This document shows, in pieces, positions 32,098 through 41,041 of a stretch of DNA of 64,000 nt; the first letter of the stretch is position 1; each line of letters starts with the position of its first letter. Source of the DNA: Streptomyces hayashii. GTDB lineage: Bacteria; Actinomycetota; Actinomycetes; Streptomycetales; Streptomycetaceae. Where the stretch lies: NCBI RefSeq assembly GCF_024539815.1, contig NZ_JAHHIU010000092.1:1-64000 (forward strand), written 5' to 3'. The position numbers were made by a program, and so were the translations under genes. The notes beneath the pieces were generated by a model that was given only the letters and a program-made list of their open reading frames with translations, did not search any database and was not told the origin of the DNA.

Positions 32098-34383
32098 CTA
32101 GGCGATCGTCAGCGTCGTCCTGGCCGTGGCGGTCGAGGTGTTGCCCACGTAGACGTCGATGTCGCCTGTTTCGAGCTCGAAGTGTCCGTCCGTGTCGTGT
32201 GTCCAGAAGCCGAGGTCCTCGGCGCCGAGGCGGAACCGGACGGTGGTGCTCCTGCCGGGGGCCAGGCTCACCCTGCGGAAGCCGCGCAGTCGGCGGACCG
32301 GTTGCACGATGCTCGCCACCGGGTCGTGCAGGTAGAGCTGGACGACCTCGTCGCCCGCGCGCTTGCCGGTGTTGCGTACGGTGACCGCGACCTCGACCGT
32401 GTCGCCCCTGCGCAGGGCGCCCGCCGGGATCCGGTGGCTGCTCGGCGTGGGGTCGCTGATGGTGAACGTGGTGTAGCTCAGGCCGTGTCCGAAGGGGAAC
32501 TGCGGTCCGTCGGCGAGGTCGAGGTACTTGGAGGTGTACTTGTTGCCGGCGTCGTACGGGCGGCCGGTGTTCTCGTGGTTGTAGTAGATGGGGATCTGTC
32601 CGACAGCGCGGGGAAAGCTCACCGGGAGCTTGCCGCCCGGGTCGACCGTGCCGAACAGCACGTCCGCGACGGCGTTGCCCGCCTCCATGCCGGAGTGCCA
32701 CGCCTCCAGGACGGCGGGGGCGGCATCCAGCCAGTTCCCGATGGTGAGGGGGCGCCCGTTGACCAGGACGACGACGAACGGCCTGCCCGTGGCAGCGATC
32801 GCGGTGACCAGGTCCTCCTGCGCCCCCGGCAGGCTGATGTCGCTGCGTGCGCCGGCCTCTCCGCTCATGGAGGGGGGCTCGCCGACCACGACGACGGTGA
32901 CGTCCGCGGCCTGGGCCGCCGCGACGGCGTCCTTGATCCCGGAGGTGTCCGTGCCGTCCGCGTTCACGCCCGTGACGGAGGTGACCTCGGCCCGCGGGGT
33001 CGCCGCCTTGATGCCCTCCAGCACGGTCACCGCGGGGAACTTCCCCGCCCCGGGGCCGGACCAAGTCCCAAGCAGGTCCTTGGAGTCGGCGAACGGGCCG
33101 ACCACCGCCACGGAACCGACACCCGGGCGCAGCGGCAGGGCGTCCTTGTCGTTCTTCAGCAGCACCATGGACCGCGCAGCCGTCGCCCGCGCCGCGGCAC
33201 GGGCCTGCTTCGTCGGCTCCGTGACCGCCGCGTCCTCGTCGGCGTAGGGGTTGTCGAAAAGCCCGAGGCGGAACTTCAGACGCAGGATCCGGGAGACCGC
33301 GTCATCGAGGCGGCGGGCCGTGATCCGGCCGCTCTTGAGCAGTTGTCCGCCGTGGTCGGCGAGGTTGGTGCTGACCATTTCCATGTCCACCCCGGCGTTC
33401 AGGGCGAGTCGGCCGGCGTCGGCGCCGTCGGCGGCGAAGCCGTGGACGATCAGTTCCTGGACGCCGGTGTAGTCGCTGACGACGAACCCGTCGAAGCCCC
33501 ACTCGTCCTTGAGGACGTCGGTCAGGGTGTGCCGGTTGCCGTGGGCGGGGACGCCGCTGACGGTGTTGAAGGAAGCCATGACGGTGGCCACTCCGGCGTC
33601 CAGGGCCGCCTTGAAGGGCGGAAGGTAGTGGTTGCGCAGGTGGGCCTCGGAGGTGTCGACGGTGTTGTAGTCACGGCCGCCTTCCGCTCCTCCGTAGGCG
33701 ACGAAGTGCTTGGCACAGGCCGCGAGCCGGTTGCCGGCGTCCAGGTGGGCGCCGTCGCCCTGGTAGCCGCGGGTCTTGGCCACGGCGAAGGCCGCCGCGA
33801 GGTAGGGGTCTTCGCCGCTGCCCTCCGCGATGCGGCCCCAGCGCGGCTCGTGGGTGACGTCCATCATCGGGGAGAACGTCCAGCGCACACCGTTGGAGCG
33901 CGCTTCCGCGGCCGAGACCTCGGCGTCCCGCTCGCTCACCGCCGGGTCGAAGCTGGACGCCTGGGCGAGCGGGATGGGGAACGTGGTCCAAAAGCCGTGG
34001 ATGACGTCGAGGCCGAACAGGAGCGGGATGCCCAGCCGTGATTCCTCGACGGCGAGGCGCTGGAGCTCGTTGGTGGATTTCGCCCCGTAGATGTTGAGCA
34101 CGGACCCGAGCCTGCCCGTGCGTGCGGCCTTCTCCGCCTGTTCGGTCTGCCCACCGCCGGGGCCGGTGTCGCCCGTCCAGGACAGCTGCTGCAGCTGCCC
34201 CAGCTTCTCCTCGACGGTCATCCGGCCCAACAGCGCTTCGATCTTCGCCTCGTAGGGGCCGGCCTTGCGCTTTGCGGTCGCGACCGAATCGGATTGCTCG
34301 GCTCGCGCGGTTCCCGTGGCGGCTGCGGCGGCGACCGTACCGCCGAGTGCAGTGATGACGGTACGCCTGCGTACAACACCCAT
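32098..34383 (-). CDS. Secreted GH3 beta-glucosidase (BglX-like)
   Basis: A 761-residue protein. A twin-arginine signal (VRRRTVITALGG, then an Ala-rich stretch) is followed by the GH3 N-terminal barrel with FVVSDYTGV (nucleophile Asp304), the alpha/beta sandwich, and a C-terminal fibronectin-III-like domain. Length and order match periplasmic/secreted beta-glucosidases that trim cello- or other beta-gluco-oligosaccharides. AAGG precedes the ATG. Convergent with the GH32 gene (238-bp gap) and apparently monocistronic. Confidence 0.92.
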   Translation of the reverse strand: MGVVRRRTVITALGGTVAAAAATGTARAEQSDSVATAKRKAGPYEAKIEALLGRMTVEEKLGQLQQLSWTGDTGPGGGQTEQAEKAARTGRLGSVLNIYGAKSTNELQRLAVEESRLGIPLLFGLDVIHGFWTTFPIPLAQASSFDPAVSERDAEVSAAEARSNGVRWTFSPMMDVTHEPRWGRIAEGSGEDPYLAAAFAVAKTRGYQGDGAHLDAGNRLAACAKHFVAYGGAEGGRDYNTVDTSEAHLRNHYLPPFKAALDAGVATVMASFNTVSGVPAHGNRHTLTDVLKDEWGFDGFVVSDYTGVQELIVHGFAADGADAGRLALNAGVDMEMVSTNLADHGGQLLKSGRITARRLDDAVSRILRLKFRLGLFDNPYADEDAAVTEPTKQARAAARATAARSMVLLKNDKDALPLRPGVGSVAVVGPFADSKDLLGTWSGPGAGKFPAVTVLEGIKAATPRAEVTSVTGVNADGTDTSGIKDAVAAAQAADVTVVVVGEPPSMSGEAGARSDISLPGAQEDLVTAIAATGRPFVVVLVNGRPLTIGNWLDAAPAVLEAWHSGMEAGNAVADVLFGTVDPGGKLPVSFPRAVGQIPIYYNHENTGRPYDAGNKYTSKYLDLADGPQFPFGHGLSYTTFTISDPTPSSHRIPAGALRRGDTVEVAVTVRNTGKRAGDEVVQLYLHDPVASIVQPVRRLRGFRRVSLAPGRSTTVRFRLGAEDLGFWTHDTDGHFELETGDIDVYVGNTSTATARTTLTIA

Positions 34384-34529
34384 GCCTTCATCCTTTGAAT
34401 AGGAGGGGCGAACAAGGGGTGAATCCTGGGCCTGCTTCCTTCAACAGTTGCAGCACGTTACGGAGTGGTTGCGTCCACGTCAACAACTTCTCCGGTGGAG
34501 GTCCTGTAGCAATAACCCTTTTGGGCCGG

Positions 34530-35204
34530 TCAGTTCTGGGCGCTTCGGGTGATCGGCGGCAGTGACCCGCGATCCCCCATCCGTCCGTAGGCAGCGGCTT
34601 CGGGTTTCGCTTGTGAAACCTCTTCTGTGACCGCGACGGGATGTCGGCGCGGGAGGTTGATCCGGAGATCGGGCCTGTCGCACGGCTGTCGCCACGGCGC
34701 CGTCCAGTTCGGCGCGTTGCCGGAGTTTGCCGGCTGGCGGTTGGTGGTGGTCACCCAGGGCGGGTAAACGCGGAAGGCCCGCTTCCCGCCGGAGCCGCTT
34801 ACTGCTACGAGACCCTGTCGGCGGAGCGCGTCCATGGGAAAGACGAACTGGCCGAAGTGGTGACGGTCACGGCTGCTGACGACGAAGAGGTCGACGGGGT
34901 CCGTGGCGTCGAAGGGCTGGATGGGCCCGCCCGGGGACCTCTTCCATACGGTGACGAACTGGCCGACCTTGGTGGGGGTCGTCCTGGCTGCGCGGAACCG
35001 GACGGAGAGGCCGTCAAGGGTGAACTCGTGGGCGGCGTAAGCGGCACTCTCGGATTCGGGGACCGGCTGCGAGCAGGTGAATCCGCAAGGGTCGTAGACG
35101 AGCTCCTTCGCCGCCCGCAGGTCACTGTGTGCCGGAGCGGTGTCCGACCACGGTACGAGTCCGATGGGGTCTGGAGCGGCCGGGTACTCGCGGTTCGCCG
35201 CCAT
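34530..35204 (-). CDS. MepB-family protein with an aberrant C-terminus
   Basis: A 224-residue frame. Residues about 1-150 match the MepB family (HEFTLDGLSVRFRAARTTPT, then KVGQFVTVWKRS, then DLFVVSSRDRHHFGQFVFP, and AFRVYPPWVTTTNRQ). Family proteins normally stop soon after this point with an aromatic tail. Here about 70 basic, low-complexity residues follow, which suggests a 3' frameshift or replacement. MepB lies beside the MepA efflux pump in Staphylococcus, but its function is unknown. Its neighbours do not help. Confidence 0.7.
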   Translation of the reverse strand: MAANREYPAAPDPIGLVPWSDTAPAHSDLRAAKELVYDPCGFTCSQPVPESESAAYAAHEFTLDGLSVRFRAARTTPTKVGQFVTVWKRSPGGPIQPFDATDPVDLFVVSSRDRHHFGQFVFPMDALRRQGLVAVSGSGGKRAFRVYPPWVTTTNRQPANSGNAPNWTAPWRQPCDRPDLRINLPRRHPVAVTEEVSQAKPEAAAYGRMGDRGSLPPITRSAQN

Positions 35205-35450
35205 TCGTCCACCCTGTCACAGGGGCTTGAGCGGACGCCGACTCGGCGAATGCCGGCGGTGTGTCCGGGAACGCAGACAGGGCGTCCAAGATCGTTCAGG
35301 GTGAAGACGTCTGGTTGCGGCCACCAGGGACTGTCGTGATGTAGGCCCTGTGACGCGTCTGTTGTGACAAACCCGCGGGGGGAAGAGTCCGGGACCCGGC
35401 TCGCCGGAGCGGCCGCGGCCGTCGCGGCGGGCGGTTCCTGCCGGCGCTGC

Positions 35451-36479
35451 TCATCGGGAATGGTCCGCGAGTGTGAGGATCAGGTGGGCTGACTCCGGTC
35501 GCACGTGGTCCGAGTGGGCTCCCGCCGGATTGAGGCGACGGCCGCGGACGTACACCTCGGAGGCGTCGACGTTCACGAAGCGGTGGTCGAGGGAGGAGAC
35601 CGGGTACCGCACGTCGGGCGGTAGCAGACGAGTGGTGAACAGGGGGGCCGGGGTCGGACCGATCCCCGAGTGCCCGATGCCGGGCTGCTGTTCGGCGCGC
35701 AGGTGCCAGAATCCGGTCGCCCGGTCGTGGCGGGAGTAGGTGGCCACCACTGGCCCGCTCAGGGGAGCGCCGTCGTGCGCCTCGCTCGGCAGGACGTGAG
35801 GAAAGAGCGAGAGGAACGCGTCGCGCCGGGCGGCCATCTGGAACAGCAGCATGCTGTCCGCGGTGAAGGGACGGTTGGCCGGCCGGCCCGTCGTGCTCCA
35901 GGCGAGGGTGTCGTCGAGCCGGGCGTCGGCCGCCCACTGCACCGCCTCGCACAGGAATCGGCAGCCGAAGGAGTGCCCGATCAGGTGAAGGTACTGGCCG
36001 TCGCGGTTGGCGAGTACGGGCGAGGCCGCGGGATCGGCGCGCTCGGCGTCCAGGTAGCCGAGGAACCGGCCCAGGATGTGGGCGGCGTGTCCGTTTCTGT
36101 CGCGGGATCCCATGGCGTGCGCCCGGTCCCGGATCCGGCGGTAGCCGGCGGGCGTGACCCGGCTGGAGGACGGCCAGCGCACCACGACACACCAGGGGTC
36201 GTACCCCTTGGCCTTCAGAGCCGGGTACCGGTCCGGGGCCGCTGCGAGGTTGTGTTGCGCCAGGGTCAACAGCCGTGTGGCAGTGCGCACGGCGGATGCG
36301 GGGGACGTCTGCCACCCGTGCACGTAGACGAAGATGTCCGTCGCCCACGGGGGCGGGGCCAAGCGCTCCGCGAAGTGAGCGTGCAGCCTGTGGCCGGGCA
36401 CCGGCACACCGGAGCCGCCGTCGAGCAGCCATCCGGTCTTGTCCAGGTCGAGGGTGTCGATCACAGGAGGGCGGCTCAT
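35451..36479 (-). CDS. Alpha/beta hydrolase of the TIR-CHAT operon
   Basis: A 342-residue alpha/beta hydrolase. The oxyanion segment VYVHGWQTS is at about 52-60 and the nucleophile elbow is GHSFG (168-172, Ser170). The His member is probably in the C-terminal third. There is no signal peptide. A serine esterase, lipase or amidase activity is expected, but the substrate is unknown. Its ATG overlaps the CHAT stop (ATGA), so it is translated in fixed proportion with the protease and TIR genes. I infer it is an effector, or a substrate activated by cleavage. Confidence 0.85.
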   Translation of the reverse strand: MSRPPVIDTLDLDKTGWLLDGGSGVPVPGHRLHAHFAERLAPPPWATDIFVYVHGWQTSPASAVRTATRLLTLAQHNLAAAPDRYPALKAKGYDPWCVVVRWPSSSRVTPAGYRRIRDRAHAMGSRDRNGHAAHILGRFLGYLDAERADPAASPVLANRDGQYLHLIGHSFGCRFLCEAVQWAADARLDDTLAWSTTGRPANRPFTADSMLLFQMAARRDAFLSLFPHVLPSEAHDGAPLSGPVVATYSRHDRATGFWHLRAEQQPGIGHSGIGPTPAPLFTTRLLPPDVRYPVSSLDHRFVNVDASEVYVRGRRLNPAGAHSDHVRPESAHLILTLADHSR

Positions 36480-37753
36480 GCCTCGCCTTCCGTCGCCCGG
36501 TCGATGTGGGCATCCATGCCGCTTTGAAGCCCGTACGCGAAGCCCAGGGGGTTGCGGTACCGGGTGGCGAAATGCCGGGCCAGTGCGTTGGTGATGCTGC
36601 CTGCGCTCGCGCCGCCGCGCAGGTACCGGGTGACGAACTCCAGGGCGTACTCGGCGGCGAACGCCTGTGGCATGGCGATCTGAGGTCCCAGCACCCCTTC
36701 CGCGCCGTGGTCGATGAGCATGCGTCCCAGGAACGCACGGTCCGCGTTCGCCCTGGTGATGCCGGCGTGGCAGGCGTTGAGCAGGACGAGCGGCCGGAAT
36801 CGGCTGTTGCGGTGAGCCGTCCGCAGCTCACGGACGCTGTGCCCGTCGAAGGGGACTCCGTCCTCAAGCCTGATCACCAGCACGGGCGGTTCGGGCTCGT
36901 TGCCGAGGAACTCGCCGTGGCACCAGAAGTACGTCAGATGCTCGTCGAGGCCCGCGTCCCCGAAGTCGCGTACGAGCTCGTCGTACGTCGTGCGGACGGT
37001 GCACATGGCGTCCGCGGCCAGCGCTTTGGCGACCTCGTCCGCCCGGGTCGCGCGGCCCACCCGGGGGTCGTGGTTCAGACTGACGACGGGCCGGCGCAGC
37101 GGGGCACGGGGCGGACCGAGCCACGCATAGGAGGATCCGGTGTGCTCGATCTGGTGTCGGTGGCCGAGGAAGCGTGCGAACAGGGCGTCCAGGTCCGTGG
37201 CAGGCTCGGCGGGGTCGCCGGAGGTGCAGAGCATGGGCCAGGGCAGATGCAGGTCGGAATCGAACCGGACCCGAAGCCCGTCCCGGGACAGCGCGGAGCG
37301 CAGAAAGGCGCGGAAGGTCTCCGTCTGTTGATCGTCTCCGCGCAGCAGGGTGTCGAAGAGCAGGGACTCGCCGCTTCGGGCCAGATCGGTCACCGTCCGG
37401 TGCAGAGGGGCCTCCGGTTCGGCGCTGAGGTCGGCGGACGAGGCGTACGGGCGATGCCGGTCCCGCAGCACCCGGCCCTGTTCGTCCACCGGCTGGAAGT
37501 CGACGAATCGCTCCTTCCAGCGTGCGCAGAGCCGGGCCGCCGCTCCGTGGACCTCGTCGGGCCGCGCGCTCAGATCGGCCCTGTGCTCGGTCCCCTGGAG
37601 CGCCGGTACAGCGGCGCCCGACATGCGGGCCCTGATCCTGCCGCCACCGAGGACGTCGAAACTCACCCGGAGGTCGGGAGGTTCCGTCTCCAGGTGCGGA
37701 AGGAACCGGAAGCCGTCACTGGGATCCTGGACGACCCGCGTGGTCAATGACAT
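36476..37753 (-). CDS. CHAT-domain (caspase-like) cysteine protease
   Basis: A 425-residue protein. The N-terminal region (about 1-150) has no family I can name. The CHAT fold (about 155-415) has LPWPMLC, catalytic His279 in YFWCHGEF and catalytic Cys328 in VLLNACHAG, so both residues of the caspase dyad are intact. CHAT proteases are activated by a sensor and cleave a partner in several bacterial immune systems. It starts 4 nt after the TIR stop and overlaps the hydrolase. The substrate may be the linked hydrolase or TIR protein; this is inference. Confidence 0.88.
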   Translation of the reverse strand: MSLTTRVVQDPSDGFRFLPHLETEPPDLRVSFDVLGGGRIRARMSGAAVPALQGTEHRADLSARPDEVHGAAARLCARWKERFVDFQPVDEQGRVLRDRHRPYASSADLSAEPEAPLHRTVTDLARSGESLLFDTLLRGDDQQTETFRAFLRSALSRDGLRVRFDSDLHLPWPMLCTSGDPAEPATDLDALFARFLGHRHQIEHTGSSYAWLGPPRAPLRRPVVSLNHDPRVGRATRADEVAKALAADAMCTVRTTYDELVRDFGDAGLDEHLTYFWCHGEFLGNEPEPPVLVIRLEDGVPFDGHSVRELRTAHRNSRFRPLVLLNACHAGITRANADRAFLGRMLIDHGAEGVLGPQIAMPQAFAAEYALEFVTRYLRGGASAGSITNALARHFATRYRNPLGFAYGLQSGMDAHIDRATEGEA

Positions 37754-37757
37754 GCCG

Positions 37758-39518
37758 TCAGGACCTCCCCTGCCCCGCCGCGGCGGGCTCGGGCCCTGCG
37801 ACGTCCACGTGCGTCTCCACCTGCTGCAGGACGACGCCGGTGTCGTGGTGCACGAACGTGAACCGGATCCCATGCCGGCCGGGCTCCGCGGCCGTGAGGC
37901 TGAACTGCACGGAACCCGCGTCCCCGGGGCCGTAGGACGCCGTGGCGGGAACGATGTCGGCCCGGCTCAGCGGTACGGCCACGACGTCCAGCGGAGGCCG
38001 GGCCTCCGGGCGTGCCCAGGGATGCGCGGACTCCGCCACCAGTTCCACAGTCAGGCGTACCGGGGTTCCGGTACGGGGATCGTCGTCGGCGAGCGCCACG
38101 TGGGCCCGAGCGCGCGCGGCCGCCGGCTGTGCGGGGGGTTGCGGGTTCACACTGCGGAGCGGGGGAGCAGCTGCGGAGGGCCCGGAACCTGCTCCCGTCG
38201 GCCGCGCGGCGCCTGTCGGCCTGCCCGTGCCGCGCGGCCGGGAGGCGCCGGGACGGGCGGCGGCTGGACCGCCCGTCGGCCCGGTCAGACGCGGCCGTTC
38301 GGCGATGCCGACACCGGCGGGTGGGTGGATCGCTGCGTGCCTCAGGTACTGCTGGGCGGCCGTTTCGACGACTTGCGGCAACAACTGCGCGAAGGCGTCG
38401 AGACTGCGCACGCCTTTGACCGCGGCCCAGCCGACGGCGGGGCGCGACCGCATCGTGGACGGCATGGTCGCCACCAGCTGCTCGTTGAGCGCCTCCGCCT
38501 CGGCCCCGCTCTGTGAGTCGTCGGGGTTCCACGGAACGACGACGCTCGCCCAGGGCTGATCGGCGTCGAAGGCGGCGAGCCGGGCGCGCCGGGCGGGGTC
38601 CTTGAGGGCCCACCGGTCCACCAGGAGCACCTCGGGCCGGGACGGCGGATGCCTGCCGTCTCGATACGGCGCGTCCTCGTCGAGGGCGGAGACCGTGACC
38701 TGGTAGTTCAGCGAGCGCCCGATGTCCTCGGCCATGAACGCGAGGGGCCGCGCGCTGGAGGGGTGATAGGGATTCCAGTCCAGGGAGCTGTCGCCGTAGT
38801 AGGAGCGGTCCCGGCCCTCCGGCAGGTCGTGCAGGGTCGGCGCGGCCACCGTGACGTGCATCGGGTGGGGGCCCGTCCGGCCCGTTCCGAAGGCGCTGGG
38901 CGTCCTGTGGTAGTCGCTGGGTCGCCCTGGAGCGATGGGGATGGCGTCAGCGGTGCTGATGATCCGCTTGGCGAGCTCATAGACCGCGTGCTCGTAATCC
39001 TCCGCGAAGCGGCGGAGTCTGATGAGACCGTAGAGCCCTTCGGTGAGGTAGCGGTCCCCGAAGCCGCGGTGATCCAACTGCAATCGTGCTGCGGGGCCCG
39101 GGAGTTGATGCTCCGGGACCGGCACCCACAGAGCCGGGACGATGGCGTCGGCGGGCTGATTGGTGGACGCGCGGTGACGGATGGCACGCTGCTCGAAGGC
39201 CTGCCATTCCTTTCCGCACATCTCGCTGGTGAAGTAACGCGGTGAGAACAACGGCACGAACACCCGGCAGGTCGCCAGGAATTCACCCAGCCGTTCGGGC
39301 CATCCTTCACCGGAGCGCATCTCCCGGTCCATGAACCCCGCGGACTCGCCCGCAGACAGGTCGGTCATCGCCATCACGTGACCGCAGAGATCGCCGAAGA
39401 GCCGTTCCACCCACATGTCGGGGTCCGTCCCCGCGGTCCCGTGCCTGGGTGTGTGCGCGTAGCTCAGATAGAAGTACGGGCGGTGATCAACCGCGCGCGG
39501 ATGCGCTGTTGGTGACAC
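37758..39518 (-). CDS. TIR-domain protein (FxsC-like) with C-terminal beta-sandwich
   Basis: A 586-residue protein. A TIR-like domain spans about 11-190 (PYFYLSYAHTPR, FVPLFSPRYFTSEMCGKEW) with Glu104 at the position of the TIR NADase catalytic Glu. A middle alpha/beta domain (about 220-395: LAFMAEDIGRSLNYQVTVSA, SVVVPWNPDDSQ) comes next, then a Pro/Gly/Arg linker (about 405-465) and a beta-sandwich-like domain (about 470-575). The start resembles FxsC TIR proteins of FxSxx-COOH loci, but no radical-SAM partner is present. I chose the GTG at 39518 because the family begins just after it; the ribosome site is weak. It is first gene of the TIR-CHAT-hydrolase operon. Confidence 0.85.
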   Translation of the reverse strand: MSPTAHPRAVDHRPYFYLSYAHTPRHGTAGTDPDMWVERLFGDLCGHVMAMTDLSAGESAGFMDREMRSGEGWPERLGEFLATCRVFVPLFSPRYFTSEMCGKEWQAFEQRAIRHRASTNQPADAIVPALWVPVPEHQLPGPAARLQLDHRGFGDRYLTEGLYGLIRLRRFAEDYEHAVYELAKRIISTADAIPIAPGRPSDYHRTPSAFGTGRTGPHPMHVTVAAPTLHDLPEGRDRSYYGDSSLDWNPYHPSSARPLAFMAEDIGRSLNYQVTVSALDEDAPYRDGRHPPSRPEVLLVDRWALKDPARRARLAAFDADQPWASVVVPWNPDDSQSGAEAEALNEQLVATMPSTMRSRPAVGWAAVKGVRSLDAFAQLLPQVVETAAQQYLRHAAIHPPAGVGIAERPRLTGPTGGPAAARPGASRPRGTGRPTGAARPTGAGSGPSAAAPPLRSVNPQPPAQPAAARARAHVALADDDPRTGTPVRLTVELVAESAHPWARPEARPPLDVVAVPLSRADIVPATASYGPGDAGSVQFSLTAAEPGRHGIRFTFVHHDTGVVLQQVETHVDVAGPEPAAAGQGRS

Positions 39519-39820
39519 ACGACCCCCGGGGTGTCCCTCTGGAGCTCCAGCTGAGAATCCAGGATAGGAAGGGAAGCGGCCTGCTGGGAATGGCCGCGCT
39601 GCGGCCGCGGGACGGGGGCTGCTCCGGCATTGCTGCGGACAGGGCCTGCCACGCTCCGGGACAGGTCGTGCCATACGTCGACGGCCCCGTCCTGACCGCA
39701 GCACCGCACTACGGCACGACCTGGGCTCTCCTGCACGCGGAGGAGTTCTGCCTTCGGCAACCGACCGGGTCGTTCGACAACGAGCTCAGTCGGGCCGGGG
39801 AGAGGGCCGGGCCACGGCGG
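39519..39820. other. Upstream region of the TIR operon
   Basis: These 302 bp separate the TIR gene from the end of the second MmyB-like gene, both on the minus strand. A minus-strand TATCCT near 39565 could be a -10 element. I see no gene and no clear terminator. Confidence 0.4.
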
Positions 39821-40729
39821 TCACGGCTGCTGACCGGTGGCTTTCGGGGCGGGGGCGGGACGTTCGGCGGGCCGGGACGCAGTCATGTCGAGCAGGAGGA
39901 GGGCGTCGTGCTCGGGGGTGCCGGGTTCGGCGGTGTAGACGCCGATGCGCTGGCCGGGGGTGCCTTCGACGTGCAGGGACTGCGAGGTGAGGGTGAGCGT
40001 GCCGACCTGCGGGTGCTGGAACGTCTTGTGTGCGGGCTTGCGTCCGGTCACCTCGTAGCGCTCCCACAGTCCCGCGAAGTCGGGGCTTTTGAGGAGGAGT
40101 TCGCCGACCAGGTTGGTGAGGTCGGGGGCGTCCGGGGCGGTGCCGGCGATGGCGCGCAGGCGGGCCACGCAGGCGGTGATCTGCCGGTCCCAGTCGGGGA
40201 GGAGGGAGCGGGCCGCCGGGTGCAGGAAGAGGTAGCGGGCCAGGTTGCGGCGCTTGGCGGGCCAGTCGGCCAGGCCCGCGTACAGGGCGAGGCCGCCGGG
40301 GTTCCAGGCGAGCACGTCCATGCTGCGACTGATCACGTACGCCGGGTTCGGCCGCAGGGACTCCAGCAGCAGCTTGAGATGGGGGCGCACGGTGCGGCTC
40401 GGGGCCGGCGGCGGTTCAAAGACGTAGCGGGCGGCGCGGGCGGCGAGTTCACGCAGGTGCTGGTGTTCCTGGTCGTCCATGTGCAGGGCGCGGGCGAGTG
40501 CGTCGAGGACGGCGGGGCTGGGGCGGTTCTCCTTGCCGCGTTCCAGGCGCACGTAGTAGTCGATGCTGATCCCGGCGAGCGTAGCCAGCTCCTCCCGGCG
40601 CAGCCCCGGGGTGCGGCGGGTGCCGGCGCCAGGAGTCAGGCCGACATGTTCGGGGCTGGTCTGGGTGCGGCGGGCGCGCAGGTAGCGGCCCAGCTCGGCG
40701 CCCTCGCTGTGTGCGCTCGTCGATGCCAT
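39821..40729 (-). CDS. MmyB-like helix-turn-helix regulator (copy 2)
   Basis: A 302-residue regulator with XRE-type HTH (GLRREELATLAGISIDYYVR) and the MmyB ligand domain (MDVLAWNPGGLALY, ARYLFLHPAARSLLPDW). Same architecture as copy 1 at 12278-13144 and likewise divergent from a zinc alcohol dehydrogenase. The ATG at 40729 starts where family members do; the longer frame adds 19 atypical residues. A G-run/C-run element lies 43 bp upstream. Confidence 0.88.
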   Translation of the reverse strand: MASTSAHSEGAELGRYLRARRTQTSPEHVGLTPGAGTRRTPGLRREELATLAGISIDYYVRLERGKENRPSPAVLDALARALHMDDQEHQHLRELAARAARYVFEPPPAPSRTVRPHLKLLLESLRPNPAYVISRSMDVLAWNPGGLALYAGLADWPAKRRNLARYLFLHPAARSLLPDWDRQITACVARLRAIAGTAPDAPDLTNLVGELLLKSPDFAGLWERYEVTGRKPAHKTFQHPQVGTLTLTSQSLHVEGTPGQRIGVYTAEPGTPEHDALLLLDMTASRPAERPAPAPKATGQQP

Positions 40730-41041
40730 GACTTCAGTCTCACCCGCCCCACGCCCGCTACGCAGTGCTGAGGGGGGCCCTGTCATTACCCCCGAAGAGC
40801 CCGCCCTGCCACACGCGTGCCGTCAGGGCGAGGGTGGAGGGGCAAGGCACCCCGGCCCCTCCGTCGGTCGGACGGACGCGACCTGCCCAGCCGGGCGGGA
40901 GCGAACGGGGCTGGACACCGGGGCCCGGGCGGCGCGGATGCTCGAACGCTGACCGCCCCCTTGCTTTCCCCTGGCGACGCCGTGCGGCGCTCACCAGCCC
41001 CCGGCCCCCAACCGCAACACCCGTTTGGAGTAGTAACTGTC
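40730..41041. other. Divergent intergenic region between MmyB-like copy 2 and its dehydrogenase
   Basis: The 312 bp contain the G-run/C-run element (40772-40793) and no supportable gene. Confidence 0.5.
40772..40793. promoter_or_regulatory. G-run/C-run element beside MmyB-like copy 2
   Basis: Six G and five C flank 11 bp, about 43 bp upstream of the regulator. Position and outline resemble dyad site 1, but the inner bases differ. Confidence 0.3.
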
